Below are positions 27,457 through 35,160 of a DNA stretch of 64,000 nucleotides, piece by piece; positions within the stretch are counted from its first letter, which is position 1, and each line of letters begins with the position of its first letter. The notes beneath the pieces are model-generated. The model saw only the letters and a program-made list of their open reading frames with translations, did no database searches and had not been told where the DNA came from. The stretch spans positions 1 through 64,000 of the forward strand of contig NZ_AZUZ01000018.1 in NCBI RefSeq assembly GCF_000513955.1, written 5' to 3'. Both the position numbers and the translations under genes were made by a program. Source of the DNA: Pseudoxanthomonas suwonensis J47 (lineage in GTDB: Bacteria; Pseudomonadota; Gammaproteobacteria; Xanthomonadales; Xanthomonadaceae).

Positions 27457-29047
27457 AGCGGGCGCATTGCTGTTCGAAACGACCCTGGCCTCCAGCGCCG
27501 CGGTGCTGCTGGTGCTCCTGCTGCGCCGGCCGGTGCGGACCATGCTCGGCGCCAGCGCGGCCTATGCGCTGTGGCTGTGCGTGCCGGTGGCGCTGCTGGC
27601 GGTGCTGCTGCCGCGCAGCGAGGAGCTTCCGCTGGCGCTGCCGGTGGCCTGGCAGATGGCGCCGGCGGTGGCGGTGACCCCGGCCGGCGGGATGCAGGCG
27701 GGCTGGAACTGGCGCGAACTGCTGCCGTCGCTGTGGGTGGCCGGGGTGCTGGCGTCCATAGCCCTGGCCGGCTGGCAGCAGCATCGCTTCCGCCGCAGCC
27801 TGGGCCAGCTTCGCAGACGCGACGACGGGCTGTACCAGGCCGACGCCACGGCGGGCCTGCCGGCGGTTACCGGCGTGCTGCGGCCGCGGATATTGCTGCC
27901 GGCCGATTTCGAGCAGCGCTACAGCGAACCGGAGCGCGCGCTGGTGATCGCGCACGAGCGCTCGCACATCCGCCGCGGCGACCTGGTCGCCAACGCCCTG
28001 GCCGCGCTGCTCGGCTGCCTGTTCTGGTTCAACCCGCTGCTGTGGCTGGCCCTTCGCCGCTTCCGCCTGGACCAGGAACTGGCCTGCGACGAGCGGGTGA
28101 TCGCGCGCCATCCGCGTGCACGCCGCCATTACGGCGAGGCCCTGCTCAAGACCCAGTTCGATCCTTCGCCCCTGCCGCTGGGTTGCCACTGGCAGGCCCG
28201 CCATCCGATCCGGGAGCGCATCGACATGCTCAAGCGACCGACCCCCACTGCAGTGCACTGGACCTTCGCCACGCTGTTCGCCGCCGCGCTCAGCACCGGC
28301 ACCGGCTACGTGGCCTGGGCGGCGCAGCCGGCCGCCGCGCCCGCCGTGGCCGCGTCAACCTCCGCCGAAACGCTCTACCTGGTGGCCCGCCAGATCCATT
28401 ACGGGGGCATCGCCGGCGACGGCGTGCTCAGCCAGTGGGTGAGGCCCGGCGAGCCGGCGGCGTCGACGGTCGGCGACGGCGTGCAGCGCTGGAAGAGCAC
28501 GCTCACCGTCGCCCCGGGTAAGCAGGAGGGCACCGCGGTGGTGAGGATGCGGATCGAGCGCGGCGAACCCGGCGAGGTGGTGGCCGAGCCGGTGCTGGTC
28601 GTCCGCCATGGCGAACCGGCGGTGATCGAACAGGGCGCGGGCGACGGGCTGCTGTACCGCTCGCAGTTGCTGGTGCTGCCGCTGGAGGGCTCGCGCGAGG
28701 CGACCGAAGCGCGCCTGCGCGAGCTGCTCGCCAGCACCGCCACCGTGGTCGCGGCAGCCGAGTCGCCGCACTGGCCGCCGCCGAGCTACCCGGCGGAGGC
28801 GGCGCGCCAACGGATCGGCGGCAAGCTCATGCTGCTGGTGAGCGTCGCTGCCGACGGCAGCGTCGCCGACGTGCAGGTCGAGGAGGCGACGCCGCCGGGC
28901 GTGTTCGAGGCGGTCGCGGTGGAAGCGGCGCGGCAATGGAAATTCAGGCCGGAGATGAAGGACGGCAGGCCGGTCGCCGGGCAGGTGCGCGTGCCGATCA
29001 GTTTCGAACCGGATCCGCCGGGGGGGCAGGATGCGAATGGCAGCTGA
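27446..29047 (+). CDS. M56 family (BlaR1-like) metallopeptidase with C-terminal TonB-type domain
   Basis: This 533-residue inner-membrane protein has three or four helices in the first 120 residues and a zinc motif HERSH (His170, Glu171, His174). A helix pair around 185-205 and the conserved LACDERV segment near 213 follow. The BlaR1 penicillin-sensor domain is absent. Instead there is a periplasmic region (about 300-440) without recognisable motif and a TonB C-terminal-like domain at about 447-525 (YPAEAARQRIGGKLMLLVSV, VEAARQWKFRPEM). It probably cleaves the BlaI-type repressor encoded upstream in response to an envelope signal; the signal is unknown. Confidence 0.85.
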   Translation: MNAEAGALLFETTLASSAAVLLVLLLRRPVRTMLGASAAYALWLCVPVALLAVLLPRSEELPLALPVAWQMAPAVAVTPAGGMQAGWNWRELLPSLWVAGVLASIALAGWQQHRFRRSLGQLRRRDDGLYQADATAGLPAVTGVLRPRILLPADFEQRYSEPERALVIAHERSHIRRGDLVANALAALLGCLFWFNPLLWLALRRFRLDQELACDERVIARHPRARRHYGEALLKTQFDPSPLPLGCHWQARHPIRERIDMLKRPTPTAVHWTFATLFAAALSTGTGYVAWAAQPAAAPAVAASTSAETLYLVARQIHYGGIAGDGVLSQWVRPGEPAASTVGDGVQRWKSTLTVAPGKQEGTAVVRMRIERGEPGEVVAEPVLVVRHGEPAVIEQGAGDGLLYRSQLLVLPLEGSREATEARLRELLASTATVVAAAESPHWPPPSYPAEAARQRIGGKLMLLVSVAADGSVADVQVEEATPPGVFEAVAVEAARQWKFRPEMKDGRPVAGQVRVPISFEPDPPGGQDANGS

Positions 29048-29077
29048 TGGCGGCGTGCGGATGCCGGTCCGCGCTGA

Positions 29078-29497
29078 ATGGCGTCCAACCAGGCCTTCGT
29101 GTTTCCCGCGCCGCGCGAGAATCCAGCGCCTGCATTTCCGCCGGAGCTGGCCCAGCGCGAGCTGCCGCCGACCACGCTTTGCGCCGGTTTCGTGGTCGAT
29201 CCGGAAGGCCACGTGCGCCAGGCGAAGCTGCTGCAGGATCCGGGCTGCGCCCCGCCGGAAGCGCAGCCGCAGCTGGGTGCGGCGGTGGTGGAGGCGGTGT
29301 CGTCCTGGCGCTTCGATCCGGCGGTGCTGTGCGTCTATCCCGATGCGACCACGCGCGACCGCGACTGGAACGGCGTCGGCTGCGCCGGCGCGGTCGCCGA
29401 GGCCAGGCCGGTGGCGGTGACCTTGGGCTGGGCGTTCACCTTCGAGGTGCGCGAAGGCCGCGCCCAGGTCGTGGCGACGCGCAACCGCGCGCGCTGA
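29078..29497 (+). CDS. Hypothetical protein with TonB_C-like domain, possible remnant
   Basis: The 139-residue frame contains PPTTLCAGFVVDPEGHVRQA followed by AAVVEAVSSWRFDPAVL. It resembles the beta-alpha-beta of a TonB C-terminal domain and the end of the upstream M56 protein. It is in the same frame as the M56 gene and begins directly after a second in-frame stop, 30 bases past the M56 stop. There is no ribosome binding site, signal peptide or membrane anchor, all of which a working TonB-like protein would need. It may be a translationally coupled partner, or a fragment of a longer ancestral protein cut off by the two stops. Confidence 0.5.
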   Translation: MASNQAFVFPAPRENPAPAFPPELAQRELPPTTLCAGFVVDPEGHVRQAKLLQDPGCAPPEAQPQLGAAVVEAVSSWRFDPAVLCVYPDATTRDRDWNGVGCAGAVAEARPVAVTLGWAFTFEVREGRAQVVATRNRAR

Positions 29498-29501
29498 GTG
29501 C

Positions 29502-30059
29502 TCACTGCCCGAGCATGTCCGGGCGGAACAGCCGCCGCCGCGACAGCTCGCGTCCGGACACCATGAAGCGGGCCTCGCCGCGGTAGTGGAGGGTGCGCGG
29601 CCAGCGCGGCCGCGTCGCCGCGTGTGCACGGACCACGCGCCACACGAACAGCGGGTAGTCGGCGGTGATCCGGGTTTCGTGCAGCCGGCATTCGAAGCTC
29701 GCATGGCACTCGCCGATCATCGGCGCGTCGACCTCGCGCGCCGGCAGCGCGGTCAGGCCGAAGCGCCCGAACTTGTCCACCTCGGCGCTGCTGCAGTTGC
29801 CGATCCGTACCACCGTGTCCAGCAGCGGCCCGGTGGGCAGGTTGATCACGCACTGGCGGCTGCGTCGCGCCAGCGCGTGGCTGGTGTTGGCGTTCCAGAT
29901 GTACGTTCCGACGAGGTCGTAGCCGAGCATCATGTGCCAGCCGCAGGTCATGATCGCGCGCCGGTCCTTCCATGCGGTGCTGATGAGCACCAGCGGCCCC
30001 GGCTCCAGGAAGCGCCGGATCTGTTCGACGGGGAATGCGGTCCTGCGGGGCAAGGCCAT
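29502..30059 (-). CDS. Flavin reductase family protein (FMN-binding split barrel)
   Basis: This 185-residue cytoplasmic protein matches flavin reductase-like proteins, with LVLISTAWKDRRAIMTCGW, NLPTGPLLDTV and an ECRLHETRI segment. Such proteins bind FMN and reduce flavins or act as the reductase part of two-component monooxygenases; the substrate is not predictable. The start at 30059 is the natural N-terminus (MALPRRTAFPVEQIRRFLEPGP), although the frame continues far upstream. It lies 56 bases downstream of modC on the same strand. Confidence 0.85.
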   Translation of the reverse strand: MALPRRTAFPVEQIRRFLEPGPLVLISTAWKDRRAIMTCGWHMMLGYDLVGTYIWNANTSHALARRSRQCVINLPTGPLLDTVVRIGNCSSAEVDKFGRFGLTALPAREVDAPMIGECHASFECRLHETRITADYPLFVWRVVRAHAATRPRWPRTLHYRGEARFMVSGRELSRRRLFRPDMLGQ

Positions 30060-30115
30060 GGCCGGTTCCGGTACGCGCCTGGCGCCAGCCTGCGCGCACC
30101 TGCGGCAAGGACCCG

Positions 30116-30730
30116 TCAATCCAGCACGTGCACCGCGTCGGCCAGGCGCCGCACCTCGTCGGGGTGGTGGCTGACGTAGAGCATCGGCAGCCGCACCTCG
30201 TCGCGCACGCGCTGCAGGTACGGGATCAGCTCCTCGCGTCGCGCCTGGTCCAGCGCGCTGAGCGGTTCGTCGAACAGCAGGATCGCCGGCTGCGAGAGCA
30301 GGGCGCGGCCGATCGCCACGCGCTGCGCCTCGCCGCCGGAGAGGTTGGCCGTGCGCCGGCCGAGCAGGTGGTCGATGCCGAGCAGGCCGACCACGGTGTC
30401 GAAGCCGAAGCGCGCGCCGGCGCCGCCGTGGCGTCCGTAAAGCAGGTTGCGGCGCACGTCCAGGTGCGGGAACAGGCGTGCGTCCTGGAACACGTAGCCG
30501 ATGCGGCGGCGATGGGTCGGCACGTCGATCCCGCGCGCGCTGTCGTAGAGCACGCGGTCGTCGATGCGGATATGCCCGGACTCCGGGCGCACCAGTCCGG
30601 CGATCGCGTTGAGCACGGTGGTCTTGCCGGCGCCCGAGGGGCCGGCGAGCGCGACCACGCGCGCCTCCTCCCCGATCCGCACGTGGCGGCGGAAGGCGCC
30701 GCGGCGCAGCTGCAGGTCGACGTCGAGCAC
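30116..30730 (-). CDS. modC: Molybdate ABC transporter ATP-binding protein, lacking the C-terminal MOP domain
   Basis: This 204-residue ATPase has Walker A GPSGAGKT (30-37), a Q-loop in YVFQDARLFP, the signature LSGGEAQ (130-136) and Walker B LLFDEP (151-156) with D-loop SALDQ. The family is recognised by context (modB and modA upstream). The classical ModC continues for about 140 residues with a TOBE/MOP molybdate-binding regulatory domain. Here the frame ends right after the H-loop helix (SHHPDEVRRLADAVHVLD), and the flavin reductase begins 56 bases on, leaving no room for a frameshifted domain. The transporter may therefore lack molybdate feedback inhibition. Confidence 0.88.
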   Translation of the reverse strand: MLDVDLQLRRGAFRRHVRIGEEARVVALAGPSGAGKTTVLNAIAGLVRPESGHIRIDDRVLYDSARGIDVPTHRRRIGYVFQDARLFPHLDVRRNLLYGRHGGAGARFGFDTVVGLLGIDHLLGRRTANLSGGEAQRVAIGRALLSQPAILLFDEPLSALDQARREELIPYLQRVRDEVRLPMLYVSHHPDEVRRLADAVHVLD

Positions 30731-30733
30731 GGC

Positions 30734-31429
30734 TCAGTCCTCCTCCGCGCGGCGCGGCCGGCGCACCAGCCATTCGGACAGCAGCAGCGCGCCCAGCGAG
30801 ATCGCCAGCGACACCAGCGCCAGCCGCCAGATCCCGGCCTCGCCGCCGGGCACCTGCATCAGGCCGTAGATCGCCGAGGACAGGGTCTGGGTCTCGCCGG
30901 GGATCGCCGAGACGAAGGTGATGGTGGCGCCGAACTCGCCCAGCGCCTTGGCGAAGGCCAAGGCCGCGCCGGCGACCAGGCCCGGCCAGGCCAGCGGCAG
31001 GGTCACGGTGAGGAACACCCGCCACGGCGCCGCGCCCAGCGTCGCCGCCGCCTGCTCGAGGCGCCGGTCGACGTTTTCGATCGACAGCCGGATCGCGCGC
31101 ACCATCAGTGGGAAGCCCATCACCGCGCAAGCCAGCGCCGCGCCGGTCCAACGGAAGGCGAGGGTGATGCCGAGCGCGTCGTGCAGCCAGCGTCCGATCG
31201 GGCCTTCCGTGCCCAGCATCACCAGCAGCGCATAACCCATCACCACCGGCGGCAACACCAGCGGCAGATGCACCAGCGCGTCGAGCAGGGCCTTGCCCGG
31301 GAAGCGCCGGCGCGCCAGCAGCCAGGCCACGGCCACGCCGACCGGCAGGCTGCCCACGGCGGCGACCATGGCCACCTTCAGGCTCAGGGCGATGGCGGTC
31401 AGTTCCTCGGGCGTGAACCAGGCGGCCAA
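30734..31429 (-). CDS. modB: Molybdate ABC transporter permease
   Basis: This 231-residue inner-membrane permease has about five helices. The EAA-type cytoplasmic loop that docks to ModC reads QAAATLGAAPWRVFLTVTLPLA (about 118-139). The N-terminus (WFTPEELTAIALSLKVA) and PLVLPPVVMGYALLVML are typical of ModB. It overlaps or abuts its neighbours closely (4 bases to modC, 9 to modA), showing one modABC transcript. Confidence 0.93.
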   Translation of the reverse strand: MAAWFTPEELTAIALSLKVAMVAAVGSLPVGVAVAWLLARRRFPGKALLDALVHLPLVLPPVVMGYALLVMLGTEGPIGRWLHDALGITLAFRWTGAALACAVMGFPLMVRAIRLSIENVDRRLEQAAATLGAAPWRVFLTVTLPLAWPGLVAGAALAFAKALGEFGATITFVSAIPGETQTLSSAIYGLMQVPGGEAGIWRLALVSLAISLGALLLSEWLVRRPRRAEED

Positions 31430-31438
31430 GCAGCTACC

Positions 31439-32224
31439 TCAGTCGCGTACTTCGAAGCCGCGGCCCACGAAGATCGCGCGCGCCTCCGGCGAGGACAGCC
31501 AGACCACGAAGCCGCGCGCGGCTGCCGGCGAACCGCGCAGCGCCGCCACCGGGTACGCGATCGGCGGATGGCCGGAGGCGGGGAAGGTGGCGAGCACGCG
31601 GACGCGCGGCTCGGCCTTCGCGTCGGAGGCGTAGACGATGCCCAGCGGCGCCTCGCCACGGGCCACCAGCATCAGCGCGGCGCGCACGCTTTCCGCTTCG
31701 GCCAGGCGCGGCTTCAGCGCATCCCACTGGCCCAGCGATTCCAGCGCAGCGCGCGCGTAGCGGCCGGCGGGCACGGTCGCGACCTGGCCGACGGCCAGGC
31801 GGCGGTCGCCGAGCGCGGCGGCGATCGAACCGGGCAGCGCGAGGTCGATCTTCGTGGTGCTTGCCACAGGGGCCACCAGCACCAGCTGGTTGCCGAGCAG
31901 CTCGCGGCGGCTGGCCACGTCGATGCGGCCGCGCTGCTGCAGGTAGTCCATCCATTCCAGGTCCGCCGATACGAACACCTGCGCCGGCGCGCCCTGTTCG
32001 ATCTGCCGCGCCAGCGCCGAACTGGCCGCGTAGGACACGCGCACCGGCGTGCCGGTGGCCTTGCCGTAGGCAGCCGCCGCCTCGTCGAGCGATTCCTTGA
32101 GGCTGGCGGCGGCGAACACCGTCACCTGGTCCTTGCCGGCGGCATGCCCGGCCACGGGCGCGGCCGTCATCGCCACGGCAAGCAGCAGCATCGGCAGTCG
32201 GATCAGGGAGGCCAGGATTGGCAT
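31439..32224 (-). CDS. modA: Molybdate ABC transporter substrate-binding protein
   Basis: This 261-residue periplasmic binding protein has a signal peptide ending near VAGHAAG, then [17 protein letters not shown], the standard ModA N-terminus. [21 protein letters not shown] supplies the serines that bind the oxyanion. YPVAALRGS near the C-terminus is also typical. It is the first gene of the mod operon. No ModE-type operator could be recognised in the 87 bases upstream; a small GTCCCG/CGGGAC dyad is present there. Confidence 0.93.
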   Translation of the reverse strand: MPILASLIRLPMLLLAVAMTAAPVAGHAAGKDQVTVFAAASLKESLDEAAAAYGKATGTPVRVSYAASSALARQIEQGAPAQVFVSADLEWMDYLQQRGRIDVASRRELLGNQLVLVAPVASTTKIDLALPGSIAAALGDRRLAVGQVATVPAGRYARAALESLGQWDALKPRLAEAESVRAALMLVARGEAPLGIVYASDAKAEPRVRVLATFPASGHPPIAYPVAALRGSPAAARGFVVWLSSPEARAIFVGRGFEVRD

Positions 32225-32311
32225 GGCGTTCTCCGTCGGTCGGTCCCGCGGGGCCGGGACAGGTACATGCTGCCCGCTCCGGGCTGGCGGTGCACCTGCC
32301 GGCGCCGGCGG

Positions 32312-33154
32312 TCAGTCGGTGCCGCCGAGCACGGCGTTGAGGGTCGCCGCCAGGCGCTCGCCGCCCAGGCGCAACTGCTTCTCGGCGGTCGGCAGGTGCT
32401 GCTCCACGTAGGCCTCGCCGATCGCGTGGCCGGGCGGATAGAAACCGGGCGCGGCGGCGATGCGGCAGGACTGCTCGGCCCACAGCCGCGGCGCGCCCTC
32501 CGGCAGCGGCGATGCCGCCACGGCCGGCAGCGCCTGCAGGCGCTCCAGCCAGCGCTCCTCGTCCATGCGCCGGCTGTTGAGCATGCCGCTGTCCCACAGC
32601 GAATGCATGTTGCTGCCCTTGCCGCGCCAGTTGACCTGGTAGTCGTTGCCGCCGCGGTCCTCGCCGCGGCCGGCGTGCAGGGGCTGGTGCAGGTCGCCGA
32701 CCAGGTGGACGACGAACTTCAGCGCCTGGCGGCGCGCGGCGTCGCCCTGCGTGCGGTCGGCGAGGATCGCGGTGTGCTTCCCGAGCGCCTCCACCGCGCA
32801 GTTGCCGCCCGGGCAGTCGCGCGCGGCGTCGTAGTGGCAGTCGGGATCGGCGATGTTGACGTAGTGCCAGCGCGCGGAGCGCTTGCCCAGTTCCGGATCG
32901 GAGCCACGCAGGTTGTCGGCCCAGTTGGCGATGCCGGCGAGGGTCGGATCGGCTTCGCCCTGCAGCAGCCGTTCGACTTCGGCGCGTGCCTGGGGATCGA
33001 GTCCGGGTTCGGCCAGGCGCGCGACCAGGCGGTGGCCGAGCGGGCCCCACGCCTGCGCGGGCAGGGCGATGGCGAAGGCGAGCGGCAGGCACAGCAGGGC
33101 GAGGCCGCGGCGCCTGCGGGGAAGCGGAAAGGAAACGGGAGCGGTTGCAGTCAT
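32312..33154 (-). CDS. S1/P1 family nuclease, secreted
   Basis: This 280-residue protein has a signal peptide that, when cleaved after AQA, exposes Trp36, the N-terminal zinc ligand of this trinuclear zinc family (AWGPLGHRLVA). Further ligands are in ANWAD, RWHYVNI, FVVHLVGDLHQPLHAG (HxxxD) and HSLWDSG. The enzyme would cleave single-stranded DNA and RNA, and possibly release 3'-phosphate, outside the cytoplasm. The family is best known from fungi and plants but recurs in Xanthomonadaceae. All metal ligands seem intact. Confidence 0.9.
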   Translation of the reverse strand: MTATAPVSFPLPRRRRGLALLCLPLAFAIALPAQAWGPLGHRLVARLAEPGLDPQARAEVERLLQGEADPTLAGIANWADNLRGSDPELGKRSARWHYVNIADPDCHYDAARDCPGGNCAVEALGKHTAILADRTQGDAARRQALKFVVHLVGDLHQPLHAGRGEDRGGNDYQVNWRGKGSNMHSLWDSGMLNSRRMDEERWLERLQALPAVAASPLPEGAPRLWAEQSCRIAAAPGFYPPGHAIGEAYVEQHLPTAEKQLRLGGERLAATLNAVLGGTD

Positions 33155-33221
33155 GCCGGCACTTTAACCGGTTCGACGCCGCCGCTCCCGTGCCCGGGTC
33201 AGATTTCCAGGGAAAACAGCA

Positions 33222-33845
33222 TCAGAACTTCACGACGTAGGCCGCGCCGTACACCAGCGGGTCGATGTTGGCGGTGCCGAGCTTGGCGCCGTCGACCTTG
33301 ACCCTGGTGTCGATGTCGGCCCAGCGCACGTCGACGCGGATCGACGACTTGTCGCTGACCTTGAAGTCCAGGCCGGCATGCGCCGACAGGCCCCACGAGT
33401 CACCCAGCTTCAGCTTGGCGTCCTTCAGCACGCCGGTGGTGTTCTCGCTGAAGAAGGTGGTGTAGTTCAGGCCCACGCCCAGCAGCGGCGAAACCTTGCC
33501 CTTGCTGTTGAAGTGGTACTGCAGGGTGAAGGTCGGCGGCAGGTGCTTGGTGTCGCCCACCTTGCCCACGCCCTTGACCGCGATGTCGTGCTTGAACGGC
33601 AGCGCGCCCAGCACCTCCAGGCCCAGGTTGTCCTTGAGGAAGTATTCGAAGGCGATGCTCGGCTTGGCGTCGCTGTCGATCGCCAGCGGCAGGGTGCCAT
33701 TGGCCAGCTTGCCGTTGTTCGACTTCGGGTCCACCTGGTGGACGCCGATGGCGACGGTCCAGTCGCCGGCCGACTGGGCGGCGGCGGGCAGCGCGGCGGC
33801 GGCCAGGGCGGCTGCCAGGAGGGCGGGGACCAGCTTGTTCGTCAT
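33222..33845 (-). CDS. ompW: OmpW family outer-membrane protein
   Basis: This 207-residue protein has a signal peptide ending at LPAAAQSA, an amphipathic beta pattern forming an 8-stranded barrel, and a C-terminal aromatic residue (YGAAYVVKF). Family segments are DWTVAIGVHQVDPKSNNG, PLLGVGLNYTTFF and WGLSAHAGLDFKVSDK. OmpW proteins pass small hydrophobic or cationic compounds and are often induced by oxygen limitation or stress. The start at 33845 fits the signal peptide; the frame is open 24 codons upstream. A candidate FNR/Anr site lies 59-72 bases upstream. Confidence 0.92.
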   Translation of the reverse strand: MTNKLVPALLAAALAAAALPAAAQSAGDWTVAIGVHQVDPKSNNGKLANGTLPLAIDSDAKPSIAFEYFLKDNLGLEVLGALPFKHDIAVKGVGKVGDTKHLPPTFTLQYHFNSKGKVSPLLGVGLNYTTFFSENTTGVLKDAKLKLGDSWGLSAHAGLDFKVSDKSSIRVDVRWADIDTRVKVDGAKLGTANIDPLVYGAAYVVKF

Positions 33846-33903
33846 GTGCAGTGCTCTCTGCTTGGGGTTGCGGCCAGTCTCCGCCCCTGCCCGCCGCCCC
33901 GCC

Positions 33904-33917
33904 TTGATCACAGTCAA
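33904..33917. promoter_or_regulatory. Candidate FNR/Anr-type site between ompW and gap
   Basis: TTGATCACAGTCAA matches the FNR box (TTGAT-N4-ATCAA) at 9 of 10 defined bases and lies in a wider dyad GCCTTGA/TCAAGGC (33901-33920). It is centred 65 bases before the ompW ATG and 98 before the gap ATG. A CRP/Clp-type protein could use a similar site, so the regulator is uncertain. Confidence 0.45.
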
Positions 33918-33945
33918 GGCGGACGCCTCCGGCGGGCCCGGCTGC

Positions 33946-35013
<1,068 letters not shown>

Positions 35014-35032
35014 GCCTGGCGATGGTTGCATC

Positions 35033-35064
35033 GGAAAGGGCGCCTTCGGGCGCCCTTTCCCTTT
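35033..35064 (+). terminator. Intrinsic terminator of gap with UUCG tetraloop
   Basis: GGAAAGGGCGCC (35033-35044) and GGCGCCCTTTCC (35049-35060) form a perfect 12-bp stem closed by C(UUCG)G, the most stable RNA tetraloop, followed by CTTT. Confidence 0.9.
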
Positions 35065-35160
35065 AACGGTCCGCTTACGGGATCCGTGCCGGCTTGCGTT
35101 ACCGTCGCGCATCGCCGACGCTGCCGGCGCCACGCGATCGCCGATACCGACGGGGGACGG

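Noticed and set aside
30060-30115. Possible frameshift that would restore a C-terminal domain to modC
   Set aside because: Only 56 bases separate the modC stop from the flavin reductase start, not enough for a TOBE/MOP domain in any frame.
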